From NCBI RefSeq assembly GCF_000282375.1, contig NZ_AKJK01000074.1:1-43049 (forward strand): a DNA stretch of 43,049 bases, written 5' to 3'. The position numbers and the translations under genes were made by a program. Origin of the DNA: Pseudomonas sp. GM50. GTDB lineage: Bacteria; Pseudomonadota; Gammaproteobacteria; Pseudomonadales; Pseudomonadaceae. Shown here one piece after another: positions 9,036-21,582 of the stretch (the stretch's first letter is position 1; the number at the start of each line of letters is the position of its first letter). A model generated the notes under the pieces. That model made no database searches, was not told the DNA's origin, and worked only from the letters and a program-made list of their open reading frames with translations.

Positions 9036-9149
9036 ATGAGCAACCCAACCAAAGCAGGGAAAAGCGATAGCACGGTCGATGCCTGGGCGATTTTGTTCCT
9101 GATTATCCTGGTCGTTGGCACAGCGGTGTTCTGGGTCAGCCATCAATAA
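9036..9149 (+). CDS. Small single-pass membrane protein, 37 residues
   Basis: A 37-residue reading frame (MSNPTKAGKSDSTVDAWAIL, then a hydrophobic stretch). ATG at 9036 follows AGAGGCG at a suitable spacing. A hydrophilic, Lys-containing N-terminus of about 15 residues precedes one transmembrane segment (AILFLIILVVGTAVFWV), followed by SHQ. This predicts an N-in or tail-anchored inner-membrane micropeptide. The function is unknown. It is divergent from cysI, with about 290 bases between them that hold no other recognised gene. The clean ribosome site and membrane-protein composition support it as a real gene. Confidence 0.7.
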   Translation: MSNPTKAGKSDSTVDAWAILFLIILVVGTAVFWVSHQ

Positions 9150-9264
9150 ACGACCCCGTCCGGGCCCGGCGCCGACGATTGTCGGACAAAAGCCGGAATA
9201 AGCGCCGTTCCAGAAACTTCGCTGGCTATAATGCGCAGCGGATTTTTGGGGGCTCGGACGTTTA

Positions 9265-10350
9265 ATGTTGAAGTTCATTTGTGGTGTTGTGCTGGCGCTT
9301 GGTACGGTCTTGGGATCGTGTGCCCAGGCCGCGTCCGTATTGTTCCTCAATCCCGGGACCACCCAAGAGGTGTTCTGGGTCAGTTACTCGCAGTTCATGC
9401 AGGCCGCTGCCAAGGACCTGGGCATGGATTTGCACATCCAGTATGCCGAGCGAAATGCTGAAACCACGCTCAAACAGGCCCGCGAAGCCCTGCAAGGGCC
9501 GAATCGACCGGATTATCTGGTGTTCGTCAACGAACTGTCCGTCGCGCCCGAAATCCTGCGTCTGGCTCAAGGCAGCGGTGTGAAACTGTTTTTGGTCAAC
9601 AATGGCCTGACCCCGGACCAGATGCGCCTGCTCGGCGCCCAACCAGACAAGTACCCCGACTGGCTGGGCAGTCTGGTGCCCAATAACGAGGAGGGCGGCT
9701 ACTTGATGCTCAAGGAACTGATTCGCCAGCATCGCCCAATCGCCCCCGGTGAAGTCATTGACCTTGTGGCCTTTTCCGGCCTGAAGCTCACCCCAGCCGC
9801 GCAACAGCGTGAGAAGGGCATGATGCGGGCATTGGCCGAACACCCTGAAGTGCGGTTGCGCCAGTTGGTCTACGGCGGCTGGACCCGCGAGCGCGCCTAT
9901 GAACAGGCCAGGTTATTGTTCAAGCGTTATCCGCACACGTCGCTGGTCTGGTCGGCCAACGATGAAATGGCCTTTGGCGCCATGCAGGCCTACGCCGAAA
10001 CAGGCGGCCAACCCGGCAAGGACGTGCTGTTCAGCGCCATCAACAATTCACCGACCGCGTTACAGGCGCTGTTGGAAGGGCGGTTGAGTGTGCTGTTGGG
10101 CGGGCACTTCACTCTGGGTGGTTGGGCCCTGGTGCAACTGCATGACTACGATCAGGGGGTGGATGTCAGCCAGTACGGTGGGCGCGACCGGCAGATTCCG
10201 TTGTTGCAGCTGATCGATCGCGCGCAAGCCAGGCGACTGCTGGCCTTGAGTACCACTCAGGATTACGGCGTGGACTTTCAAAAGCTCTCGGCCAAGGGGC
10301 GACCGACGTCGTATCGCTACCCGTTCAGCTTGCAAGCCCTGATGCACTGA
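9265..10350 (+). CDS. Periplasmic sugar-type substrate-binding protein
   Basis: A 361-residue protein with a Sec signal peptide (LKFICGVVLALGTVLGSCAQA, cut about residue 22) and the fold of the type I periplasmic binding proteins (Peripla_BP_4/LacI-like). Examples are ASVLFLNPGTTQEVFW at the start of the first lobe and TSLVWSANDEMAFGAMQAY plus KDVLFSAINNSPTALQALL in the second. These normally capture sugars or autoinducer-like small molecules. No permease or ATPase gene lies next to it, so it may instead feed a two-component or diguanylate-cyclase sensor, or a transporter encoded elsewhere. The ribosome site before ATG 9265 is poor. The ligand cannot be named. Confidence 0.82.
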   Translation: MLKFICGVVLALGTVLGSCAQAASVLFLNPGTTQEVFWVSYSQFMQAAAKDLGMDLHIQYAERNAETTLKQAREALQGPNRPDYLVFVNELSVAPEILRLAQGSGVKLFLVNNGLTPDQMRLLGAQPDKYPDWLGSLVPNNEEGGYLMLKELIRQHRPIAPGEVIDLVAFSGLKLTPAAQQREKGMMRALAEHPEVRLRQLVYGGWTRERAYEQARLLFKRYPHTSLVWSANDEMAFGAMQAYAETGGQPGKDVLFSAINNSPTALQALLEGRLSVLLGGHFTLGGWALVQLHDYDQGVDVSQYGGRDRQIPLLQLIDRAQARRLLALSTTQDYGVDFQKLSAKGRPTSYRYPFSLQALMH

Positions 10351-10356
10351 GCCGGT

Positions 10357-10578
10357 TCAGATCCCCGCCAGGTGCAATACCAGTTTGACGATGCCAAATA
10401 GCGTCAACGCGAACACTGCCGTGAACAGAATCCCCAGAATCACGAAATGACTGGGCTTGCCGTGAGTGAAGTCCCGGGCCCGGTTCTTCCCGCTCTGCAC
10501 CCCGAACGCTGCCGCCATGACGCTGTGCAGCATCTGCCAGAAGGTCGGCGGCTTGTTGTTGTCGACTGGATCGTCCAT
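10357..10578 (-). CDS. DUF2970 domain small membrane protein
   Basis: A 73-residue protein matching the DUF2970 family by its pattern WQMLHSVMAAAFGVQSGKNRARDF, where the VMAAAFGVQS region is the family hallmark. A single hydrophobic segment follows (FVILGILFTAVFALTLFGIVKLVLH, about 46-70), so it is an inner-membrane protein with a cytoplasmic N-terminus. The function is not known. It is convergent with the binding-protein gene, with only 6 bases between their stops. It is transcribed from the 10579-10756 gap that it shares with the large NEL gene. Confidence 0.88.
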   Translation of the reverse strand: MDDPVDNNKPPTFWQMLHSVMAAAFGVQSGKNRARDFTHGKPSHFVILGILFTAVFALTLFGIVKLVLHLAGI

Positions 10579-10756
10579 AAATCCCTCGTCTCAAAGTATC
10601 TCCCCAGAGCATAGCCAATTTGACGATTCGTGCCGTGGCAGGCTCGCCCCGGATCGAAGTCATTCGTAACAACTCGTCGGTATAGCGATAACTATCTACC
10701 GCAGATGCGTTCTCCTGAAATGGTGTTCTGTCGCTCCACTTATCAGGAGAGACACT

Positions 10757-13700
10757 ATGCCCGCCACGCCCCCATCTTCATCTTCCACGACGAAGACCCC
10801 ACTCGTGCAGTTAAAGCCACGGGTTTCAGAGAGAACCAGTATTCATGGCGAGCTTCTTGAGCAGATGGCTCCCGAATGGCTGGTTAATGCCACGCCAGCA
10901 AGACGTCATGCGATGAAAAATACCGGCACGCGTCTGCCAGATTGGTATCAGCGTGCATCCCTCACGCAACAGCAGGCACTGAGAGAACGTTTCAACGCCA
11001 GTTTTACCTCGCAGACCCGGTTGGACAAGACGATGTCGACACTTCAGGACATCGATACCTTCGCGGAACCGTTGCTGATCAAGGCACTCAAGGATCAGTA
11101 CGGTGCAGACGTAGACGTCAACAGAACATTGTTATGCCTCAGGCGACCACTGGAAATCAGTGATCTTGAAATTGAAGTTGCAAATTTCGAGGTCATGAAG
11201 CTTTCGCTGCTGCAGGCCGCGCTGCATAACTTTGAAGCAGCCGAGTGTGAGCAGGGAGCTTTTCATAAAAAATCCGGCTTCGTGGTAGAAACATCGACAC
11301 CCGGCACATTCCAGCTAGTCACTGTCGGATTGACGGTGAGTCAATTCCTGACACTGTGTCGTCATCTGGATATCGGAGCGAAGTATCAGACTTACGTGAA
11401 GGCATTTTTTCAGCCCACGGATGTGCAATCGGAAACGACACTACGCCAGCAATTCATTACCAGCCAGAAAGAGGCGATGAGGGCTGCTGCCGAACTGGCC
11501 TTGCTGAAAAAGGACATCGAGCGCAAAGACTACGAAATGATCCTGTCGGTTGTTGATGGGGACGTTCATCCCTGGCAGGGCGATAAACAAGTCTGGTTTC
11601 GCGACCTGAGTTTGATGAAGCGCAGAATGACAGGCTGCGTGGTGTTCAGTATCAGTGAAAAGTATCGCTATACCAGTGAGTTCATTGTCTACGTTCCCCA
11701 TGATCCGCAGCACCCGCTCAAGCGTTACACGACTTCGCAGTTGCGTGAAGCGTTCAAACGGCAGTTCACAGCACGGGATATAACATCGTCCGATGGTCCG
11801 ACAGCCTATCAACGTTTTTTCAGTCAGTTTGTGGCCTACGCCGACCGTCCGTATTACTTCGGCCAATTCACCCGTAAAGCTGCGGACTCTCCAGCGGACC
11901 CGTTGCATTCGGTCTGGGTAAAAGTCGCTCAGCTCATTCCGCCGTTTTCTACCGTCGCCCGTATCAAAGAACTGCCCCCTGAGCATCAGGGTAAGCGGGA
12001 GCCAGTCGAAGACCCCTATCTCAACCCTTTCGGCATCATTCAAAAAGGAGCCGGCCTCTGGTCTGATAATACCGACCTCTGGACCTATCTCTACGAACAA
12101 AACCGCGACAAGGTCATTGCCGATGCGCGCAGCCATGCGGTTCCCACTGCGGATGTCGATGCGAAAGTGCGCGCGGAAAAACTCAGTCATCTGCTGGAAA
12201 TCGGCATGCTGGCATTGAACATGGTGTCAATGTTCGTACCGGTGTTGGGCGAGGTCATGATGACGGTGATGGCGGGTCAACTGTTGTACGAATCCCTGGA
12301 GGGGGCGATCGAGTGGAGTGAGGGCGATCGCAACGCAGCCAAGGCACATCTGATCGATGTGGCAGAAAACCTGGCGCTGATCGGCGTGATGGCCGGCGTG
12401 GGCAAAGGGCTGGGTAAACTGACAGCGGTGAAGCCTGAACCTGTGATCGAGAGCCTGGAGCAAATCAAGCGACCCAATGGCCGGACCCGTTTATGGAGGC
12501 CAGACCTGGGCGCCTATGAAAGTGATGTCGTGCTGGGTCGCAACTCCGGCCCTGACTCATCGGGACAACATCGGGTAAACGGCAAGACCTATATCCGCCA
12601 GGCGGGCAAGCTCTATGAAACAGCCTACGATGAGCCGCTGAAAAAATGGCGCATCAAACATCCGGCCGACGCAGATGCCTATCAGCCAATACTCGAGCAC
12701 AACGGCCACGGTGCCTGGCGCCATACACTGGAGCGTCCGCTTGAGTGGGATCGCCTGACGCTGCTGCGGCGCATGGGCCATGTGACCGAGGCGTTGACCG
12801 ATGGGCAATTGCTCAAAATCGCCGACGTTGTTGGTGTCAGTGACAATGCCTTGCGCAAAATGCACCTGGATCATTTACCTCCACCGCCTGAACTGGCTGA
12901 CGCCTTGCGGCTGTTCGCGGCTGATGTCGGGCGGGCTGAGGCCAGCGAGCAGGTCAGCAGTGAGCCAATCATCACCCTACTGCAGCGAACATCTCCGGGG
13001 CTAGGCGAAACCGCTGCACAGCGGGTGCTGCTGGATGCCAGTGCGGAAGAACTCACCCGCCTGAAAACAACGCGTCGAGTTCCGTTGAAAATACTCGAGG
13101 AAGCCCGTTGGTATGCGCAGCAGGGGCGTGTCAGTCAGGCCTTTGCCGGTCTGCACCTGGAGCGCATGGCCTCGGCCGACAGTAAATGGCTCGCACTGCA
13201 TGCACTGGAAAAATTGCCGGGCTGGTCCGGTGAGGTGCGCCTGGAGATCCGCGACGGCCACATCAACGGTCCGCTGATCGATGGCATCGGCAGCGAGACC
13301 GCCGCGAGCCGCAAGTATGTGGTCAAAAAGGGGCCGGTCTACCAGGCGTTTGATGAGCATGGCGAGGCACTCAATAGTGTGCCCTCGAAAGGCGACAATT
13401 TTTTTGCCTCGATCATGCACGCCTTGCCCGACGAGTCGCGCCGGGCACTGGGCGTTCCACACGTCAGTCAAGGCGCTGATTTGCAGCGGGCAATGATCGA
13501 CTCGGCCATCGAACATCGAGCCGAATTGGCGCAACTGCTGGAGGCACGCTCGGGCCGGAACAAGACGTTCAAGCCACCCGTACGAGTGACGGAGCGCACC
13601 GTGGGTTACTACGCAAGCGGACGCGGGCAAGGGCTGAATCCGTCTTTGGTGACTCGCGTACGGGATGTCTATCCGCAGCTCACCGATCAGCAGGCCAACG

Positions 13701-16700
13701 GATTCATCCTCAAGCAGTTGCGAGAAGGTAAGAGCGACGCACAGATTTTCAGCCATTTGCAGACGCGCATGCGTGAGTGGCAGCAGCTTGAGACCGTGCT
13801 GGACCAATGGGTTGGCTTGCCTGCGTCCGAGTCGATGTTGCGCACTCTGTTAGGAGGCAAGGCCGCTGCTGCGCGAAATATCAAGCAGGCCTGGCGCAAC
13901 GCACCGCTGGTCGAGGAGCAGCCGCTTTTGCGCACACTGGAAGTGGTGTGTGACGACCCGCTGCCCTCACTGGCGGCAGATTTTTCACACGTGGATGGGC
14001 TGCTTCTCTGGGGGCGGTGTGTCACGGACGCCAATGTCGATGCATTGCTGGGCGCGTTTCCCAAGCTGAAACGCCTGCGGATCAATTCAACCAGCGATGC
14101 GTTGACCAACGTGCCCGAAGCGTTGAGCGCGATGCCCGACCTCACCGGGCTGAGCCTGTCTTCGGCAGTGCCCTATGCGGTGGATATGCCGACGAGATTG
14201 AGTGCGCTGACGACGCTTGAAGATCTCAGCGTTTACGCCTCTGGTTTCGCGCCGCTGGAACTGGATGTCAGCCGCATGCGCAACCTGCGCAGCCTGGAGG
14301 TGCTGGCACCTTCGCTGGATCAATGGCCTGCAGGTGTGCTTGAGCTACCGCACCTGGTACGCCTGAATCTCAGAAGCACAGGGATCAGAACATTGCCCGA
14401 GGGGGTGTTCGAAGGGCATGAAAGTCTTTGGTCCGGGTTATCGCTGGACTGGTCGAACTTCGTCCGTGAAAACTTCAAGCCGGCGTATGAATACGTCAGC
14501 AATCACCCCGAACATCTCATCGATCGAGAGGAGATGGTCAGGGATTACTGCCGGGGGGAACTGAAACGGCTGGCTGACGGCATGAACGAGCCTTCCATAA
14601 GCTTGTACAACAGTTTTGTCGAGCAATGGCAGGGGCAGCAAGCAAGGTTTGCGGCAGTGGACGCCTTGAGCGAACAGTTCCGTGTGCTGGATGGGCAACT
14701 GAACGACTGGGCCAGTCGTGCGATGCAGCAGAAAATGGATCTGAAGGAAGTGATGGGAAGGTCATGGGCGGCGGCTTTCATCAGGACGTGCTGGCGCAAC
14801 GGTGCATTCAAACGCTACGGCTCGACTGGCGATGCCTCGGCGCTTGATCTGCCGAAAGTGCAATTCAGTGAGTTTCCCCAGCTGCCTGCCGGTGCCTTCG
14901 ATCATGTTCAAAGCCTTTATTTGAAAGGGGTGCAAGCGCCTGCTGAACAGTTTCGCGGCTTTATTCGAGGGTTTACCGAGCTGCAAGCCCTCGACCTGAG
15001 TGGTAATGAACTGAGCGAAGTGCCGATTGCAGCGGGCGATCTTGTGAAGTTGACCCGTCTGGACCTCTCCGGCAACCGGATCGTCGTCGGCCCTGAGGTG
15101 CAGCTCGCGATCGATGGCCTGCGCGCAGTCGAATCCCTGGACTTGAGTAACAACCCGCTGAACGCGCTGGACGTCAGTCGCCTGTCTCGCCTGAAGACCT
15201 TGAACTTGCGGGGCACGGACCTGCGGCAATGGCCAACGGGAACGCAGGATCTGCCGCAGTTGGCCTGGCTGGATTTGCGTGGCAGCCAAATTTCTTCGCT
15301 GCCGGCGGATCTTGCCGATGACGTGCTGCTCAAGAGTCAGCTGACCGGCATACCCTTGACCCCGCAAGCCATGGCGGCGCTGAAAGCGGCCCGCCAGCGC
15401 ATCGAGTTTGCCAAAGGCCTGCCGGCCGGCTCGCTGGAGAGGTTCGATCTGGAAGAGGTGCCGGCCACTTTCCCTCCGACCGAAAGCGGTTTCTCCATCG
15501 CCCGGCATCTGCTGCCCGTGCCGCCAATCCCTGTAGGCGAAGGCAGCGTGCTGTTGGCAAAACGCCTGCAACGATTGAATCCGGCACTTGCCGACGATGA
15601 AGCGTTGCAAGCAATCGAGCAGATGCGCACAAGCGGAGCAACGGATGTACACATCATCGATCGGCTTGACGAATGGGACCAGACGTTCGAAACGCTGACG
15701 CGCCAATTGAATGGTTGGTTGTATACGCGGGAGTCTAGCGGTGCGGGATGGAGAGTGTCGGCGGAAAGTCGCCGGGTGGCTGCCGTGCGAATCCTCGAGT
15801 GCTGGCGCGAAGGGCTGAATGGCGCGGGAGGCACGATGGGCGAGGCGTTGAATCTCAACGGTCTGCAATTGGGCGATCTTCCCGAATTGCCGACCGTGTT
15901 CTCCCACGTCGACACGCTGGACCTGACGGGTGTAAAGCTTTCCCAACAAGGGTCGGATGGCTTTCTCAAGGCCTTTACCCAAGTGAAATCCTTGAAACTC
16001 AACGGCAATGGCCTGCAAGCGTTGCCTGAGCCCATCCAGAGCATGGGCAACCTTGAGCGGCTGGAACTTTCCGCAAACCGCTTCAGCGATACCGGGCATT
16101 TGTATGCCGCGTTGAACCGGCTGGAACACCTGCAATGGCTGGATCTGGGTTACAACGCCCTGGACGATTTTGATGTCGCAGTGTTTGAGCGACTGGAGAC
16201 GCTCGATCTGCGTCACAACAACCTGACCGAATGGCCGCAAGGCGTGCTGGACGCCAACCATCTCAGTGCATTGAACCTGAGCAGCAACGACATCACTACG
16301 ATCCCTGCCGAGGCTCTGGATGGCAGCCATGATGCACTGATCTCCGGCACGGACCTGAGTGAAAACTACAATGTGGCGCTTGAAAGTCTTGAGCGACTCC
16401 ACGATTACCGCGAGGCAGGTACTCGCGAAACGGTGCTGGGGCTGTCGCGTACTGATCTTGACGAAATGATTGCCGAAGCCAGTGGTGATGGCGATGGTGA
16501 AAGTGAAAGTGAAAGCTTCGAGTCCGATGAAAGCCTGCCCGATATGCCACCGGATTTTGCCCAAAGTGCGCCGTGGCTGGCCAATGCTTCGCCCGAGGAC
16601 TTGTCCGGAAAAACGCTCGTCTGGAATCAACTCGCGGCCGAGCCGGACAACGCTGCGTTCTTCCATTTACTGTCGCGATTGCAGGATACGCAGGAGTTCA

Positions 16701-17392
16701 GGGTAGCGAATGCCGACCTGACACGCCGTGTGTGGACGGTCATGGACGCGGCCGCCGGCAACGCCGAACTCAGGGAGGTCCTGTTCGCCAGTTCCAACAC
16801 CCATGGCACCTGTGTCGATGGTCGAATCCTCACCTTCAGTGGGCTGGAGAGCAAAGTGTTCACGCACAATGCCTTGCTCGAGGTTCCCGTCGGGCGACTG
16901 GCTGTGAAGGGTGAGGCACTGTTGAAATTGTCCAGGCAACTTTTCCGGCTGGACAAGGTAGACGAACTGGCGACAAAAGCCGTTGCGCGCAACGGTCGGG
17001 ATGAAGCGGAAGTGCGCCTGGGCTATCGAATCGGCCTGACGAGTGGCTGGAGCGACGGCCTGGAGCTACCGGGACAGCCGACGCACATGACGTACGCCTC
17101 GGGTGTCACACCGCGGCAACTGGCTGACGCTCGCGTTGAGGTCATCAATGCGGAACAGTCCGACGGGTTTTTTGAAGACCTGATCCAGCGTGATTACTGG
17201 GTGGCGTACCTCAAGGAAAAATACCCGGAAGAGTTCAGGAAGCTCGATGAGGCGGAAATGTCGGAGGAGGGTGACAGCGCCGATGACGCAGCATTGATGA
17301 GCAGGCTTTTTGACCTGGCGGCGGCACGCAACAGCAGGATGATCGAACTGTCGCGCAAGGAGGTCGACACCTCGAATAACCCAAGCGTCTGA
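10757..17392 (+). CDS. NEL-type E3 ubiquitin ligase, LRR toxin-like effector
   Basis: A 2211-residue protein. The N-terminal ~950 residues resemble the dermonecrotic-toxin-like (DUF6543) domain of Pseudomonas effectors, including two hydrophobic stretches at about 478-521 and 535-556 that could insert into a membrane. Three repeated modules follow. Each has a helical segment ending in an W-x-x-x-x-x-x CWR-like motif and then a leucine-rich repeat block (LRR blocks about 1058-1236, 1354-1548 and 1695-1871; consensus LxxLDLSxNxL). An acidic Ser/Glu/Asp linker at about 1910-1935 precedes a C-terminal domain (about 1940-2211) resembling the NEL domain of IpaH/SspH ligases. The catalytic Cys2019-x-Asp2021 lies in THGTCVDGRIL. 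ATG 10757 follows AGGAGAG. No secretion genes or chaperone are adjacent. The family call is strong; host target and export route are unknown. Confidence 0.88.
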   Translation: MPATPPSSSSTTKTPLVQLKPRVSERTSIHGELLEQMAPEWLVNATPARRHAMKNTGTRLPDWYQRASLTQQQALRERFNASFTSQTRLDKTMSTLQDIDTFAEPLLIKALKDQYGADVDVNRTLLCLRRPLEISDLEIEVANFEVMKLSLLQAALHNFEAAECEQGAFHKKSGFVVETSTPGTFQLVTVGLTVSQFLTLCRHLDIGAKYQTYVKAFFQPTDVQSETTLRQQFITSQKEAMRAAAELALLKKDIERKDYEMILSVVDGDVHPWQGDKQVWFRDLSLMKRRMTGCVVFSISEKYRYTSEFIVYVPHDPQHPLKRYTTSQLREAFKRQFTARDITSSDGPTAYQRFFSQFVAYADRPYYFGQFTRKAADSPADPLHSVWVKVAQLIPPFSTVARIKELPPEHQGKREPVEDPYLNPFGIIQKGAGLWSDNTDLWTYLYEQNRDKVIADARSHAVPTADVDAKVRAEKLSHLLEIGMLALNMVSMFVPVLGEVMMTVMAGQLLYESLEGAIEWSEGDRNAAKAHLIDVAENLALIGVMAGVGKGLGKLTAVKPEPVIESLEQIKRPNGRTRLWRPDLGAYESDVVLGRNSGPDSSGQHRVNGKTYIRQAGKLYETAYDEPLKKWRIKHPADADAYQPILEHNGHGAWRHTLERPLEWDRLTLLRRMGHVTEALTDGQLLKIADVVGVSDNALRKMHLDHLPPPPELADALRLFAADVGRAEASEQVSSEPIITLLQRTSPGLGETAAQRVLLDASAEELTRLKTTRRVPLKILEEARWYAQQGRVSQAFAGLHLERMASADSKWLALHALEKLPGWSGEVRLEIRDGHINGPLIDGIGSETAASRKYVVKKGPVYQAFDEHGEALNSVPSKGDNFFASIMHALPDESRRALGVPHVSQGADLQRAMIDSAIEHRAELAQLLEARSGRNKTFKPPVRVTERTVGYYASGRGQGLNPSLVTRVRDVYPQLTDQQANGFILKQLREGKSDAQIFSHLQTRMREWQQLETVLDQWVGLPASESMLRTLLGGKAAAARNIKQAWRNAPLVEEQPLLRTLEVVCDDPLPSLAADFSHVDGLLLWGRCVTDANVDALLGAFPKLKRLRINSTSDALTNVPEALSAMPDLTGLSLSSAVPYAVDMPTRLSALTTLEDLSVYASGFAPLELDVSRMRNLRSLEVLAPSLDQWPAGVLELPHLVRLNLRSTGIRTLPEGVFEGHESLWSGLSLDWSNFVRENFKPAYEYVSNHPEHLIDREEMVRDYCRGELKRLADGMNEPSISLYNSFVEQWQGQQARFAAVDALSEQFRVLDGQLNDWASRAMQQKMDLKEVMGRSWAAAFIRTCWRNGAFKRYGSTGDASALDLPKVQFSEFPQLPAGAFDHVQSLYLKGVQAPAEQFRGFIRGFTELQALDLSGNELSEVPIAAGDLVKLTRLDLSGNRIVVGPEVQLAIDGLRAVESLDLSNNPLNALDVSRLSRLKTLNLRGTDLRQWPTGTQDLPQLAWLDLRGSQISSLPADLADDVLLKSQLTGIPLTPQAMAALKAARQRIEFAKGLPAGSLERFDLEEVPATFPPTESGFSIARHLLPVPPIPVGEGSVLLAKRLQRLNPALADDEALQAIEQMRTSGATDVHIIDRLDEWDQTFETLTRQLNGWLYTRESSGAGWRVSAESRRVAAVRILECWREGLNGAGGTMGEALNLNGLQLGDLPELPTVFSHVDTLDLTGVKLSQQGSDGFLKAFTQVKSLKLNGNGLQALPEPIQSMGNLERLELSANRFSDTGHLYAALNRLEHLQWLDLGYNALDDFDVAVFERLETLDLRHNNLTEWPQGVLDANHLSALNLSSNDITTIPAEALDGSHDALISGTDLSENYNVALESLERLHDYREAGTRETVLGLSRTDLDEMIAEASGDGDGESESESFESDESLPDMPPDFAQSAPWLANASPEDLSGKTLVWNQLAAEPDNAAFFHLLSRLQDTQEFRVANADLTRRVWTVMDAAAGNAELREVLFASSNTHGTCVDGRILTFSGLESKVFTHNALLEVPVGRLAVKGEALLKLSRQLFRLDKVDELATKAVARNGRDEAEVRLGYRIGLTSGWSDGLELPGQPTHMTYASGVTPRQLADARVEVINAEQSDGFFEDLIQRDYWVAYLKEKYPEEFRKLDEAEMSEEGDSADDAALMSRLFDLAAARNSRMIELSRKEVDTSNNPSV

Positions 17393-17400
17393 CAGCTGCC

Positions 17401-17466
17401 TGTAGGCGCGAGCTTGCCCGCGATGCGGTCTCAGAAGCGTTATCGCGGGCAAGCCTTGCTCCTGCA
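17401..17466. repeat. REP doublet, degenerate
   Basis: GCGCGAGCTTGCCCGCGATGCGG and its inverse CGCGGGCAAGCCTTGCTCCTGC, starting 9 bases after the stop of the NEL gene. One of three REP-type elements filling the 324-base gap before metH. Confidence 0.75.
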
Positions 17467-17509
17467 AATGCACGAGTGCCAGGCCTGCGATGTTGAATGT
17501 GACGGCCTC

Positions 17510-17535
17510 TTCGCGAGCAAGCCCGCTCCCACAGG
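17510..17535. repeat. Single REP arm
   Basis: TCTTCGCGAGCAAGCCCGCTCCCACAGG, a lone right-hand arm of the GTGGGAGCGGGCTTGCTCGCGAA family, without an intact left partner close by. Confidence 0.65.
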
Positions 17536-17576
17536 GATTTTTGTCGTTCACAAAATCCTGATCCAACTCCCAATCC

Positions 17577-17671
17577 TGTAGGAGCGGGCTTGTGTGGCGA
17601 GGGGGCTTGCCCCCGTTGGGCCGCGCAGCGGCCCCAGGATCTGGGGGGCAAGCCCCCTCACCACAAGCCCG
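17577..17671. repeat. Nested REPIN downstream of metH
   Basis: An outer GTAGGAGCGGGCTTGT arm encloses an inner GTGGCGAGGGGGCTTGCCCCC...GGGGGGCAAGCCCCCTCACCAC element, followed by an outer ACAAGCCCG remnant. The same nested arrangement occurs at 36489-36627. It lies after the metH stop on the minus strand. Confidence 0.75.
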
Positions 17672-17716
17672 TGAAGGCGCCCTGAAGGACGCCATCGCAG
17701 CAAGCCTGATCCGGGA

Positions 17717-21427
<3,711 letters not shown>

Positions 21428-21508
21428 TTGGACTACTCGGTAAGGCCATGACGAAGGGGCGGGATAATAACAAACCTGTGCGCTTTTGGAGCATGTACGG
21501 GTTTTGCA

Positions 21509-21521
21509 TGAATATCGTTCA
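21509..21521. promoter_or_regulatory. Predicted MetR-binding site upstream of metH
   Basis: TGAATATCGTTCA fits the MetR consensus TGAA-N2-(T/A)-N2-TTCA exactly and sits inside a longer CATGAA-N5-TTCATG palindrome. It lies 82 bases upstream of the metH ATG, a usual distance for a LysR-type activator site. MetR activates metH in enterobacteria; that it does so here is inferred. Confidence 0.55.
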
Positions 21522-21582
21522 TGTTGATGCACAAGCCAGACCGGTAGAATCGCGGCGTTTTCTCATGATCAGGACCAGGGAT

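Noticed and set aside
14762..16666. 634-codon minus-strand frame opposite the NEL protein
   Set aside because: A shadow of the LRR coding strand; Gln/Arg-rich sequence with no motif and no start signal.
21428..21582. Cobalamin riboswitch upstream of metH
   Set aside because: None of the core blocks seen at 27.1-27.8 kb occurs here.
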